Of a stretch of DNA of 64,000 bases, positions 51,217 through 59,903 are shown piece by piece. The position numbers and the translations under genes were made by a program. How positions within the stretch are numbered: position 1 is the stretch's first letter; every line of letters begins with the position of its first letter. The stretch is from Jiangella endophytica (GTDB lineage: Bacteria > Actinomycetota > Actinomycetes > Jiangellales > Jiangellaceae). The notes beneath the pieces were generated by a model that saw nothing but the letters and a program-made list of their open reading frames with translations, did not search any database and had not been told where the DNA came from. Where the stretch lies: positions 228,581 to 292,580 of the forward strand of contig NZ_QVAI01000010.1 of assembly GCF_003427025.1 (NCBI RefSeq). The letters run 5' to 3'.

Positions 51217-51612
51217 GGGGGTGGCGGACGCTCCCGTGACCGGAAGACCCGCCGCAGCCCAGGCGTGAAATCCGCCGACCAGGTCGGTCGCGTTGACCAG
51301 TCCGAGGTCGCGCAGCGACGCGGCGGCGAAGCTGGACGCGTAGCCCTCGTTGCAGAACACGATGACGGTGCGCCGCGGGTCGTCGGCCTGCTCGAGCCGG
51401 TGCGGGCTGGTCGGGTCGAGTCGCCACTCCAGCACGTTGCGCTCCACGACCAGCGCGCCTGGGATGGCACCGAACCGTTCGCGGTCCGCGGCCGGGCGGG
51501 TGTCGACCAGGAGCGCCCGCTCGTGGGTGACGGCGTGCGCGGCCTGCTCCGGGTCGAGCCGGACCAGTTGCGACCGAGCCGTGTCCAGCAGCGTGTCGAC
51601 GCGGGGGCTCAT
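51214..51612 (-). CDS. single-domain rhodanese (sulfurtransferase)
   Basis: 132 residues: ALLVDTRPAADRERFGAIPG and the active-site loop VIVFCNEGYASS with C87. It transfers sulfane sulfur, here presumably from products of cysteine catabolism. Its ATG overlaps the cysteine dioxygenase stop (ATGA, 51609-51612), so the pair is translated together. Confidence 0.93.
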   Translation of the reverse strand: MSPRVDTLLDTARSQLVRLDPEQAAHAVTHERALLVDTRPAADRERFGAIPGALVVERNVLEWRLDPTSPHRLEQADDPRRTVIVFCNEGYASSFAAASLRDLGLVNATDLVGGFHAWAAAGLPVTGASATP

Positions 51613-52121
51613 CGGGCCGGCTCCGGCTCGTCGGTGAGGACGGTCCGCACCCGCCGCAGCGCGCCGGCGCCGTCGACCTCGTAGTAGCCCATCGCGGTGA
51701 GCGGCGGCGAGTACGCGTGCACCGTCACGGCGGGCGCGGGGTCGGTGTTGACGACGTCGTGCACGTGGCCGACCGGGAACCCGACGCCCCGGCCGTCGCG
51801 CAGCCGCCGCTCGCGCAACCCCGACTCGGACGGCGTCCAGAACCGCTCGGTGACCACGCCGGACACGACGGTCAGCGCGCCGAGCGAGCCGGCGTGGTCG
51901 TGCAACTCGGTGGACTGCTCCTGCGTCCAGCTGATCAGCCAGACGTCGGTGTACGGGTCGCTGGACAGCCGGACCGACCAGCGGTCGTCGGAGTCGAAGT
52001 GGACCGGGTGCCGGCCCTCCCGCACCTGCGCGGCGACGATGCGGGTCAGGTCGACGAGGTCGTGCAACGAGACGGGTGTCGGCCCGTCGTGGCGGGCGGG
52101 ACGAGGCAGGGCGATGGTCAT
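51609..52121 (-). CDS. cysteine dioxygenase type I
   Basis: 170-residue cupin that oxidises cysteine to cysteine sulfinate with Fe(II) and O2. Iron ligands H74 and H76 in TELHDHAGSLGA and the third His in PVGHVHDVVN (119/121) are present; TVHAYSPPLTAMGYYE near the end is diagnostic. GGAG lies before ATG 52121. The upstream cysteine leader peptide implies expression controlled by cysteine supply. Confidence 0.93.
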   Translation of the reverse strand: MTIALPRPARHDGPTPVSLHDLVDLTRIVAAQVREGRHPVHFDSDDRWSVRLSSDPYTDVWLISWTQEQSTELHDHAGSLGALTVVSGVVTERFWTPSESGLRERRLRDGRGVGFPVGHVHDVVNTDPAPAVTVHAYSPPLTAMGYYEVDGAGALRRVRTVLTDEPEPAR

Positions 52122-52170
52122 GGCCGATCTCCGGTGGACGCGCCGAAAGGGATGCTGAAGGAACCGGAGG

Positions 52171-52248
52171 TCAGCGACAGATGGCCGTGCAGGTGCGCTT
52201 GAGGTCGATGTGCCGTCGCATGACGAGCACCAGCGCGGAAGCCTGCAT
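52171..52248 (-). CDS. cysteine-type leader peptide of the cdo-rhodanese operon
   Basis: 25 codons; the conserved part is MRRHIDLKRTCTAICR, ending just before the stop with two Cys codons. This matches the putative leader peptides (RRH-DL-R-A-C-R pattern) found before sulfur genes in actinobacteria. ATG 52248 is 7 nt from GATTAT, so leaderless; an internal ATG at 52221 gives the short form. Ribosome stalling at Cys codons would attenuate the operon when cysteine is scarce or abundant. Confidence 0.75.
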   Translation of the reverse strand: MQASALVLVMRRHIDLKRTCTAICR

Positions 52249-52255
52249 GCGCACG

Positions 52256-52284
52256 ATAATCCCCAGCGACTCGCTAGGAATCAA
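52256..52284 (-). promoter_or_regulatory. promoter of the cysteine operon
   Basis: Minus strand: TTGATT (52284-52279), 17 nt, GATTAT (52261-52256), 7 nt to the leader ATG. Good -35/-10 geometry. Confidence 0.65.
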
Positions 52285-52885
52285 GTGGTGTCCACATGCT
52301 GGACTATGGGGTGCGGGGCTGGGCGGCTGTGGGCTCTTGTGGCGTCTCCACGTTGCCGGGCTGGTGAAGCACGGGGTCGGCGGTGGGATCTTTCGGGGAC
52401 TTCTGGGTCCGGGGGTGATCTCGCCTGGAACTGACGCTGTGGGTGTCGTCGGTCGGTTCGTCGCCGGTGGCGGCGGCGGTGGCGACCGTTGCTGGCGTTG
52501 CTGGGTTGTTCGGTGGTCGGTCGTCGGGGGTCGGTTGGCCGTGGGGTCGTGGGGTTGGCTCGGGACTGCGCCGTTGGCCGGGGGCGACGGTTGGTCGTCC
52601 CTCTGCTGCCCATGGTCTGAGCCGCGCAACCGCGCCTCAAGCGGACTGACGGGCGCTTCGCGCCGGCGAAGGACCACTTGACCCACGGCCGCGGGGTCTC
52701 AGAACGTGGCAGCTGTCACGGGGACGGGGGAGGTGTGGGCACGCCTCGTGCTCCGCAGCCGACGCCACGGTCATTCGCGGACGTCGACCGGCTCATCGGC
52801 GGGCGTCGCCTCGACGCCACCGGTGCCGTTGGGGCTGTTGGGGCTGTTGGTGGCTGTGGGCTGGGGTGATCATCAACGATCGCCT

Positions 52886-52955
52886 ACTTCACTAGGCGTT
52901 CTCCCGCTCTGCGAGGCGTGCATGCCTGGTGGAGTGGGAGAACGCCTGGTGAAGT
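52886..52955. repeat. 70-bp imperfect palindrome
   Basis: Left arm ACTTCACTAGGCGTTCTCCC (52886-52905) and the reverse complement of the right arm (52936-52955) agree at 19 of 20 positions. The 30-nt loop has its own AGGCGTGCATGCCT near-palindrome (around 52914-52927). It resembles the structured repeats mobilised by RAYT-type transposases or a strong bidirectional terminator. Confidence 0.75.
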
Positions 52956-53374
52956 GGTGCGTGAACCGGTGCTCACGGGCGTTTGGTGTGTCCGGGGGCA
53001 CTTGTGAGCCGTCTTTGATCACTGTTCTCACCACGGCGCACGTCTCGTCAAGGGGGCAACGGCGGGCAGCGGTGGGGCGGCGGTCGCCGCCGCCGGGTCG
53101 GCGCCGGGCACGGTCGGGCCGACGGTCGCCGCGGCCAGACCGACGGCCGGCCTGCACGAGTGGACCAGGGCGACTGGGCCGCTGGATCTCTGGACCACGT
53201 CAGAGCGCCTGACGTCTGTCCAGCTTCGCCCCGTCCCCGATAGCTGCCCGTTCTTGGCCGCGGGCGTGCGGTCGGCCGGTCGGCGACGGCCGACCGAGTC
53301 GGCACCGAGTGAGCCAGGCGCCCGGCGCCCGACCCGGCCCGCGGTTCGGGTTGGGCGCCGCACCCACGGACGGC

Positions 53375-54217
53375 CTACTTGATGGCGCCCATCGACAGGC
53401 CGCGGACGAGCTGTTTCTGCGCCACCCAGCCGGCCAGCACCACGGGCAGCGAGGCCAGCGTGGCGGCCGCGGCCAGCTGCGCCCAGTAGAGGCCCTCGCT
53501 GGTCATGAAGCCGACGAGGAACAGCGGCACCGTCGCGGCCTGTGAGGCGGTGAGGTTGACGGAGAAGAAGAACTCGTTCCAGGAGAAGATCACGCAGATC
53601 AGCGCCGTCGCTGCCAGCCCGGGCGCCACCATCGGCAGCATGACGCGCAGCAGCGTCTGCCGCAGCGACGCGCCGTCCATCGCGGCCGCCTCGAGCACCT
53701 CGGCCGGGATCTCCTGCAGGAACGAGCGCATCATCCATACCGCGATCGGCAGGTTCATCGCCGTGTACAGCACGACCAGCGTCCAGATGTTGTCCAGCGC
53801 GCCGATGCGCCCGGCGATCACGTAGATGGGCACGATCACCGCGACGACCGGCAGCATCTTCGTCGAGATGAAGAAGAACAGCACGTCCTGCGTCTTCTTC
53901 ACCGGCCGGATCGCCAGCGCGTACGCGGCCGGCACCGCGAGCAGCAGCACCAGCAGCGTCGACATCGTTGTGGCGAACAGCGAGTTGAGGAAGTACGGCC
54001 AGGCGCCGGCGTCGAACAGCGCGCGGAACTGCTCCAGCGTCGGCGTGAAGATCAGGCTCGGCGGGTCGGTGTAGGCGTCGGCCTCGTGCTTGAAGGCGGT
54101 GATCACCATCCAGAGCACCGGGAAGAAGAAGACGATCCCGATGATCCAGGTGAGGACGGTCAGCAGGGCGGCGGACCGGCGGCGCGGGCCGGTGACGGCG
54201 ACGGCGGCGGTGGTCAT
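53375..54217 (-). CDS. carbohydrate/polyol ABC transporter permease (MalG type)
   Basis: 280 residues, six helices, with the EAA loop EVLEAAAMDGASLRQTLLRV. Forms the membrane channel with the MalF-type partner, whose stop its ATG overlaps (ATGA, 54214-54217). No ATPase gene is in the operon; actinobacteria usually supply a shared MsmK. The C-terminal KQLVRGLSMGAIK is the standard MalG ending. Confidence 0.95.
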   Translation of the reverse strand: MTTAAVAVTGPRRRSAALLTVLTWIIGIVFFFPVLWMVITAFKHEADAYTDPPSLIFTPTLEQFRALFDAGAWPYFLNSLFATTMSTLLVLLLAVPAAYALAIRPVKKTQDVLFFFISTKMLPVVAVIVPIYVIAGRIGALDNIWTLVVLYTAMNLPIAVWMMRSFLQEIPAEVLEAAAMDGASLRQTLLRVMLPMVAPGLAATALICVIFSWNEFFFSVNLTASQAATVPLFLVGFMTSEGLYWAQLAAAATLASLPVVLAGWVAQKQLVRGLSMGAIK

Positions 54218-55161
54218 CGGTCCTCCTGGGCGAACGAGCGGAACAGCAGGCGCAGCGCGAGCGTCGCGACGACGATCGTGCCGATGACGACGACCACGCC
54301 CATCGCCGCGGCCTGGCCGACGTCGAAGCCGAGGAACGCCCGCTGGTAGATGTAGAAGGGCAGGTTGGCGCTGGCGGTGCCCGGACCGCCCTGCGTCATG
54401 ATGTAGATCTGGTCGAACGTGTTGACCACGTAGATCGCGCCCAGCAGCACGCCCAGCTCGATGTAGCGGCGCAGGTGCGGCAGCGTGATCGAGCGGAACA
54501 TTCGGACCGCCCCGGCCCCATCTATCTGTCCGGCTTCCAGAACGTCGCGGCCCTGGCTCTGCAGCCCGGCCAGTACCAGCAGCGCCATGAACGGCGTCCA
54601 CTGCCACACGAGCGCCGCGATGACGGAGACCAGCGGCGCGGAGCTGGTCCAGTCGTAGTCACCGGCGCCGAACGGCGACAGCACGAAGTTGACGATGCCG
54701 AACAGCGGGTCGAGCATCGTCGTCTTCCACACCAGTGCGCCGGCCACGGGCATGATGAGGAACGGCGTGATGATCAGCGTCCGCACGACCGACCGGCCGA
54801 CGAACCGGCGGTCCAGCAGCAGCGCCAGCCCGACGCCCAGCAGCATCGCGACGATCACGCAGCCGGCGGTGATGACGATGGTGTTGAAGGCGGCCTGGCG
54901 GAAGACCCGGTCGGCGAAGACGTCGGCGTAGTTGGACAGCCCGACGAACCGCTCCGAGCCCGGGCGGACCAGGTTCCACGAGTTCAGCGAATACCAGAGC
55001 GTGACGAGGAACGGGATCTGCGTCACGAGGATCGCGAAGACCAGCGCGGGCAGCAGGGGCGCCCGCCGCCGCCAGCCCTCGCGGCGCGCGGAGCGGACGG
55101 GCTCGCGTGACGGGGTGGCCGGCCGCGGCGGGACGGCGGTGGTGGCGACGTCGGTGGTCAC
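54214..55161 (-). CDS. carbohydrate/polyol ABC transporter permease (MalF type)
   Basis: 315 residues with six helices after a Pro/Arg-rich cytoplasmic tail; EAA loop DVLEAGQIDGAGAVRMFRSI. NTFDQIYIMTQGGPGTASAN is the family's periplasmic-side motif. GTG 55161 overlaps the binding-protein stop (GTGA), and its own stop overlaps the next permease. Confidence 0.95.
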   Translation of the reverse strand: MTTDVATTAVPPRPATPSREPVRSARREGWRRRAPLLPALVFAILVTQIPFLVTLWYSLNSWNLVRPGSERFVGLSNYADVFADRVFRQAAFNTIVITAGCVIVAMLLGVGLALLLDRRFVGRSVVRTLIITPFLIMPVAGALVWKTTMLDPLFGIVNFVLSPFGAGDYDWTSSAPLVSVIAALVWQWTPFMALLVLAGLQSQGRDVLEAGQIDGAGAVRMFRSITLPHLRRYIELGVLLGAIYVVNTFDQIYIMTQGGPGTASANLPFYIYQRAFLGFDVGQAAAMGVVVVIGTIVVATLALRLLFRSFAQEDR

Positions 55162-56525
55162 GATGCGGCCTCCTGCTCGTCCTGATACGACTCGCCGACG
55201 GTCTCGGCGTAGCGTTGCGCCTGGTCGAGGGCCTCGTCGATGCTGATCTGGCCGGCGATGGCCGCGGAGATCTGCTGGCCGACGCGGGTGCCGAGGTCCT
55301 GGAACTCCGGAATGGCGAGGAACTGGAGGCCGTCGTAGGGGACCGGCGCGGTCATCGTGTGGTCCTGGTCGGCGGCCTCCATCGACGAGAGCGTCGGCTC
55401 GGCGAACGCCGCCGCCACGTCGGCGTACTCGGGGATCTCGTAGGTCGACGTGCGGCTGCCCGGCGGCACCCGCTCCCAGCCCAGCTCGTCGGCGACGAGG
55501 AACGGGTAGTCCTTGTCGGTCATCCAGGCGATGAAGTCCCAGGCCTCGTCCGGGTGGTCGGACGACGCCGGGATGCCCAGCGACCACGTGTACAGCCAGC
55601 CGCTGGCGTCGGTCTCGACCACCGGCGCCGGCGCGTAGCCGTTGTGGCCGGCCGTGACGGAGTCCTGCGGGCTCTCGACCACGTTGACCATCGACGTCGC
55701 GTCGTACCACATGGCCGCCTGGCCTTGGCCGTAGCGCGTCGCGCAGTCGGCGAACCCGCTGGTGGCGGCGCCGGCCTGGCCGTGCTCGCGGACGAGGTCG
55801 ACGTAGAACTGGACCGCCTCGCGGACCTCGGGGGAGTCCAGCTGGGCGTTCCAGTCCTCGTCGAACCAGCGGCCGCCGAACGTGTTGATGACGGTGTTCA
55901 ACGGGGCCAGGTTCTCGCCCCAGCCGGCCAGCCCACGCAGGCAGATGCCGCTCATGCCCGGGTTGGCCTCCTCGACGGCGGCGGCCAGCTCGCGCACCTC
56001 TGGCCAGGTCGGCTGCTCGGGCATGGTGAGGCCGGCGGCGTCGAACAGGTCCTGGCGGTACACCAGGAACGACGACTCGCCGTAGAACGGGACGGAGTAC
56101 ATGTCGCCGTCGTAGGACAGCGACTCGCGGACCGGCGCGATGAAGTCGTCGGTGTCGTAGTCGTCGGTGGCGTCGGCGTACGGCTGCAGGTCGACCAGCC
56201 AGCCGTTCTCGGCCCACATTGCGGTCTCGTAGTTGCTGACCATGATGACGTCGAATTCGCCGCCGCCGGTGGCCACGGACGCGGTGATCTTCGCCCGTGA
56301 CTCGTTCTCCGGCAGCGAGACGAAGTCGACGTCGACGTCGGGGTGCGCCGCCCGGAAGTCGTCGGCCAGCGCGATCGCGTCGGTCATCTGCGGGTTGGAC
56401 ACCACCGCGACGACGATCGTCGTGCCGGAGCCCGAGCCGGAGGTCAGCGCGCCGGCCCCGGCGCAGGCGGGCAGGAGCGCGAGCGTGCCCAGGCCCGCAG
56501 TCAGCCGCAGTGTCCGCCGGCTCAT
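55158..56525 (-). CDS. extracellular solute-binding lipoprotein (polyol/sugar)
   Basis: 455 residues. Signal with lipobox LPAC (lipidated C21); mature protein in the family-1 binding-protein fold: DDFRAAHPDVDVDFVSLPEN, GGEFDVIMVSNYETAMWAEN, WPEVRELAAAVEE. Sequence style and the neighbouring dehydrogenase suggest a sorbitol/mannitol-like polyol. Its ATG overlaps the dehydrogenase stop, making the four genes dehydrogenase-binding protein-permease-permease one coupled unit. Confidence 0.93.
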   Translation of the reverse strand: MSRRTLRLTAGLGTLALLPACAGAGALTSGSGSGTTIVVAVVSNPQMTDAIALADDFRAAHPDVDVDFVSLPENESRAKITASVATGGGEFDVIMVSNYETAMWAENGWLVDLQPYADATDDYDTDDFIAPVRESLSYDGDMYSVPFYGESSFLVYRQDLFDAAGLTMPEQPTWPEVRELAAAVEEANPGMSGICLRGLAGWGENLAPLNTVINTFGGRWFDEDWNAQLDSPEVREAVQFYVDLVREHGQAGAATSGFADCATRYGQGQAAMWYDATSMVNVVESPQDSVTAGHNGYAPAPVVETDASGWLYTWSLGIPASSDHPDEAWDFIAWMTDKDYPFLVADELGWERVPPGSRTSTYEIPEYADVAAAFAEPTLSSMEAADQDHTMTAPVPYDGLQFLAIPEFQDLGTRVGQQISAAIAGQISIDEALDQAQRYAETVGESYQDEQEAAS

Positions 56526-57523
56526 GCCGCACCGCCCGGCGCCACCTGCGCCTTGATCGTCGCGCCGGAGCGGACGAGGTCGAGGACAGCGGGGAACTCG
56601 TCCAGACCGACGGTGTGCGAGACCAGCGGCTCGGTGTGTACCTGCCCGGACGTGACCAGGTCGACGGCGTCGCCGAAGCTGTGCAGCACCGCCATCGAAC
56701 CGACGACGGTGATCTCGTCGTTGTAGATGCGGAACGGCGACAGCGCGATGCGCGCCTCGGCCGGCGCGACCCCGAACACCTGCAGCCGTCCGCCGCGGTC
56801 GAGCGCGCCGAACGCCGCCTCCAACGCGGGCACCGCGCCGGTGACGTCGACCGCGGCGTCGAACCGCTGGGTCGGCAGCTCCGGCACCGACGTGGCGACC
56901 TCGGCAGCGCCCAGTTCGGCGGCCAGCGGCAGCTTGCCCGCCGCGAGGTCGACGACGCTGACCCGGGCGCCGGCGGCGGCCAGCAGCTGGGTCATGATCA
57001 GGCCCATCGTGCCGGCGCCGAGAACGAGCACCCGCTCGCCCGGCTCGGCGCCGAGCCGGCGCAGGCCGTGCACGGCGCACGACACCGGCTCGATCAGCGC
57101 GCCCTGAGCGAAGGTCAGCTCGTCCGGCAGCCGGTAGCAGGACGCGGCCGGAACGGCGACGTACTCGGCGAACGCGCCGTCGACAGTGTCGCCGACGGCG
57201 CCCCAGTTCTCGCACAGGTTGCCGCGGCCGCGTCGGCACTGGCGGCAGTATCCGCAGAACAGCGACGGGTCGACGGCGACGCGGTCGCCCACCGCGAGGC
57301 CGGTGGTGACGCCGGGGCCGACCTCGGCGACGACGCCGGCGAACTCGTGCCCCGGGACGAGGGGATAGGGGCTGGGCGGGAACTCGCCCGCCGCGATGTG
57401 CAGGTCGGTGCCGCACAGCCCGCACGCGCCGACCGCGACGATCACGTCGCCGGTTCCGGGGACCGGGTCGGGCACGTCGCGGACGGTGATCTCGCCGGGC
57501 TTCTCGATGACGACGGCGCGCAT
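56522..57523 (-). CDS. zinc-dependent polyol/alcohol dehydrogenase
   Basis: 333-residue MDR enzyme: catalytic zinc site GACGLCGTDLHIAAGEF and PLVPGHEFAGVV, structural zinc cysteines in CGYCRQCRRGRGNLC, NAD site LVLGAGTMGLIMTQLL. Similar to sorbitol/threonine-type dehydrogenases; probably oxidises the imported polyol. AGGAGG precedes ATG 57523. First gene of the uptake operon, directly beside the operator at 57540. Confidence 0.93.
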   Translation of the reverse strand: MRAVVIEKPGEITVRDVPDPVPGTGDVIVAVGACGLCGTDLHIAAGEFPPSPYPLVPGHEFAGVVAEVGPGVTTGLAVGDRVAVDPSLFCGYCRQCRRGRGNLCENWGAVGDTVDGAFAEYVAVPAASCYRLPDELTFAQGALIEPVSCAVHGLRRLGAEPGERVLVLGAGTMGLIMTQLLAAAGARVSVVDLAAGKLPLAAELGAAEVATSVPELPTQRFDAAVDVTGAVPALEAAFGALDRGGRLQVFGVAPAEARIALSPFRIYNDEITVVGSMAVLHSFGDAVDLVTSGQVHTEPLVSHTVGLDEFPAVLDLVRSGATIKAQVAPGGAA

Positions 57524-57539
57524 GCAGCCTCCTTGCTGT

Positions 57540-57572
57540 CGCTCATATGAGCGAATTTAGCGCTCATATGTG
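57540..57572. promoter_or_regulatory. two copies of the probable SorC-regulator operator
   Basis: CGCTCATATGAGCG (57540-57553), a perfect 14-bp palindrome, and CGCTCATATGTG (57561-57572), spaced by 21 bp centre to centre, so on the same face of the helix. They lie between the divergent dehydrogenase operon and the regulator; the second abuts the regulator's -10 TACAAT (57573-57578). Confidence 0.75.
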
Positions 57573-57622
57573 TACAATGAACGTTGTATCGCGGTGTCAC
57601 GGAAACGGTCAAGGGGGTTGTC

Positions 57623-58615
57623 ATGCCACGCAGGGGCAGGCCGCCGGCAGGCGGCGGTCCGGCGATGGGCCCGTCCGACCTGGTGCTCGCGGGCGCCGTG
57701 GCCCGCCGGCACTACGTCGACGACCGGTCGAAGGTCGAGATCGCCGAGGAGTTCGGGTTGTCCCGGTTCCAGGTGGCCCGCATCCTCACCGAGGCGCGGG
57801 CGCGCGGCTGGGTCCGGGTCGAGATCACCCTGCCCGGCCACCTCGACGACGAACTGTCGCTGGCGCTGCGCGACGCCACCGGCGTGCGCGAGGCGGTCGT
57901 CGTCGAAGCGCCCGCGCAGCCCGAGACGGCCACCCGCGACGAACTGGCCGCCGTGGTCGCGGAGCTGATCGCCGAGACCGTCCGGCCCGGCCAGGTGCTG
58001 GGGCTGACCTGGAGCCGGACCATCGAGGCGATGTCGCGGCGGCTGCACCGGCTGGCGCCCTGCACGGTCGTCCAGCTGGCCGGGTCGATCTCCGTCGAGG
58101 GCTCGTCGGCCAGCACCGTCGAGGTCGTCCGGTCGGTCGCGGCCTCGGCGGGCGGCGAGGCGCTGCCCGTCTACGCGCCGCTGGTGGTCGAGGACGCCGC
58201 CACGGCGGCCGGGCTGCGGCGGCAGCGCGAGATCGCCCGCGCCCTCGACCGGTCGAAGGCGCTCGACGTCGCCGTCGTGTCGGTCGGCGGCTGGGGTCCC
58301 GGCCTGTCGACGGTGTGGGACGCCGTCACCGAGCCCGAACGGGCCGAGGCGCTGGCACGCGGGGCCGTCGGCGAGTCCGGCGCGCGGCTGTTCGACGCCG
58401 CCGGGCACGACGTCACCGGCGACTTCGACGAACGCGTCGTCGGCGTGACGCTGCAGGAGCTGCGCGACACCCCGGTCGTCATCGCCACCGCGTACGGCGA
58501 GCGGCGGGCCGAGGCCGCGCTCGCGGCGGCGCGCGGCGGCTTCGTCACCACACTCGTCACCGACGCCGCCCTGGCCCGGCGGGTGCTGGAGCTCGTCGGC
58601 CCGTCATCGCCGTGA
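57623..58615 (+). CDS. SorC/DeoR-type sugar-binding transcriptional regulator
   Basis: 330 residues: an HTH in the first 60 (VARRHYVDDRSKVEIAEEFG, LSRFQVARILTEARARGW) and the SorC sugar-phosphate-binding domain (GLTWSRTIEAMSRRLHRL, VVQLAGSIS, SVGGWGPGLSTVWDAV). ATG 57623 follows AAGGGGG at 5 nt; a TTG at 57584 is less likely. Expected to control the divergent polyol operon and itself through the CGCTCATATG sites, induced by a phosphorylated or free polyol. Confidence 0.92.
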   Translation: MPRRGRPPAGGGPAMGPSDLVLAGAVARRHYVDDRSKVEIAEEFGLSRFQVARILTEARARGWVRVEITLPGHLDDELSLALRDATGVREAVVVEAPAQPETATRDELAAVVAELIAETVRPGQVLGLTWSRTIEAMSRRLHRLAPCTVVQLAGSISVEGSSASTVEVVRSVAASAGGEALPVYAPLVVEDAATAAGLRRQREIARALDRSKALDVAVVSVGGWGPGLSTVWDAVTEPERAEALARGAVGESGARLFDAAGHDVTGDFDERVVGVTLQELRDTPVVIATAYGERRAEAALAAARGGFVTTLVTDAALARRVLELVGPSSP

Positions 58616-58679
58616 CGCCTGGTGTTCGCCGCCGGGGTCTAGGGTGTGCCCGGTTCGGTCCACCACGGGAAGGACACCC

Positions 58680-59903
58680 ATGCGCATCTCGATCCGCGCC
58701 GTCGCGGTGACGGCGGCCCTGACCACTGCGGCAGCGGTGCTGGCGACGGCACCGGCGAGCGCCGGGCGGCCCGGCGACAAGGCCGGCGGCGGCGCCGCGG
58801 CGATCCGCGTCGCCACCTACAACCTGAGCCTCAACCGCGCCGTCGAGGGCGAGCTGGAGGCCGACCTCGCCAGCGGCGCCGACACCCAGGCGCAGGCCGT
58901 GGCCGAGGTCATCCAGCGGACCCGGCCCGACGTCATCCTGCTCAACGAGTTCGACTACGTCGAGGGCGGCGTCGCGGCCGACCTGTTCCGCGCGGACTAC
59001 CTGGAGGTCGGCCAGGGCGGCGCCGACCCGATCGAGTACCCGTACGCGTACGTGGCGCCGTCCAACACCGGCCTCCCCAGCGGCTTCGATCTCAACAACG
59101 ACGGCACCGTCGGCGGCGGCGACGACGCCTACGGGTTCGGGCTGTTCCCGGGGCAGTACGGCATGGCCGTCCTGTCGAAGTACCCGATCCTCGAGGACGA
59201 CGTCCGCACGTTCCAGAACTTCCTCTGGAAGGACCTGCCCGGCGCGCTGCTGCCGCCGGGCTGGTTCTCGCCCGAGGAGCTCGAGGTCGTCCGGTTGTCC
59301 AGCAAGTCGCACTGGGACGTGCCCGTCCAGGTCGGCCGCCGGGTCGTGCACGTGCTGGTCTCGCACCCCACGCCGCCGACGTTCGACGGCCCCGAGGACC
59401 GCAACGGCCGCCGCAACCACGACGAGATCCGCTTCTGGGCCGAGTACGTGGGCCCGGGCCGGGCGAACTGGATCTACGACGACGAGGGCGGCCGCGGCGG
59501 GCTGACGCCGGGCTCGTCGTTCGTGATCCTCGGCGACCAGAACAGCGACCCCGTCGACGGCGACTCCGTGCCGGGCGCGATCCAGCAGCTGCTCGAGCAC
59601 CCGCGCATCGTCGACCCGCTGCCCACGTCCGACGGGGCGCCCGAGGCGGCCGTCCTGCAGGGTGGCGCGAACGCGACGCACGGGGGCGACCCCCGCTACG
59701 ACACGGCCGACTTCGCCGACACCGCGCCGGGCAACCTGCGCGCCGACTACGTCCTGCCGTCGCGGCAGCTGCGCACGCTCGGCGCGGGCGTGTTCTGGCC
59801 GGTGCGCTCGGACCCGCTGTCGCGGCTGACCGGCGAGTTCCCGTTCCCGACGAGCGACCACCGGCTGGTCTGGGTGGACGTCCGGGTGCCGGGCGGGCGT
59901 TAG
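58680..59903 (+). CDS. secreted endonuclease/exonuclease/phosphatase-family protein
   Basis: 407 residues. Signal AVTAALTTAAAVLATAPASA, then the EEP fold: RVATYNLSLNRAVEG, DVILLNEFDYVEGG, YGMAVLSKYPI, HVLVSHPTPPT, FVILGDQNSDPVDGD and the final TSDHRLVWVDV. The set of catalytic N/E/D/H residues is complete, so it is probably an extracellular nuclease or phosphodiesterase/phytase-like enzyme. GGAAGGA precedes ATG 58680; TAGGGT upstream (about 58639) is a possible -10. Confidence 0.92.
   Translation: MRISIRAVAVTAALTTAAAVLATAPASAGRPGDKAGGGAAAIRVATYNLSLNRAVEGELEADLASGADTQAQAVAEVIQRTRPDVILLNEFDYVEGGVAADLFRADYLEVGQGGADPIEYPYAYVAPSNTGLPSGFDLNNDGTVGGGDDAYGFGLFPGQYGMAVLSKYPILEDDVRTFQNFLWKDLPGALLPPGWFSPEELEVVRLSSKSHWDVPVQVGRRVVHVLVSHPTPPTFDGPEDRNGRRNHDEIRFWAEYVGPGRANWIYDDEGGRGGLTPGSSFVILGDQNSDPVDGDSVPGAIQQLLEHPRIVDPLPTSDGAPEAAVLQGGANATHGGDPRYDTADFADTAPGNLRADYVLPSRQLRTLGAGVFWPVRSDPLSRLTGEFPFPTSDHRLVWVDVRVPGGR

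Larger units (their letters stand above)
52249..53374. other. 1.1-kb region with no convincing gene
   Basis: Between the cysteine operon promoter and the ABC operon. Plus-strand DNA is G/T-rich with short runs such as GGGGCTGTTGGGGCTGTTGG near 52830. Translations are Pro/Arg- or Gly/Val-rich and lack family motifs. A segment near 52640-52730 (RTDGRFAPAKDHLTHGRG) looks like the end of an old gene. It contains the long imperfect palindrome at 52886-52955. It may be a graveyard left by a mobile element or a large decayed gene. Confidence 0.6.

Noticed and set aside
52171..52686. 171-codon Pro-rich minus-strand ORF ending in the cysteine leader
   Set aside because: Only its last 25 codons look functional; the rest precedes the promoter at 52256-52284 and is low-complexity.
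53028..53374. Minus-strand extension of the MalG frame and other ORFs after it
   Set aside because: These frames run past the real permease stop or in other registers and are Arg/Pro-rich without motifs.
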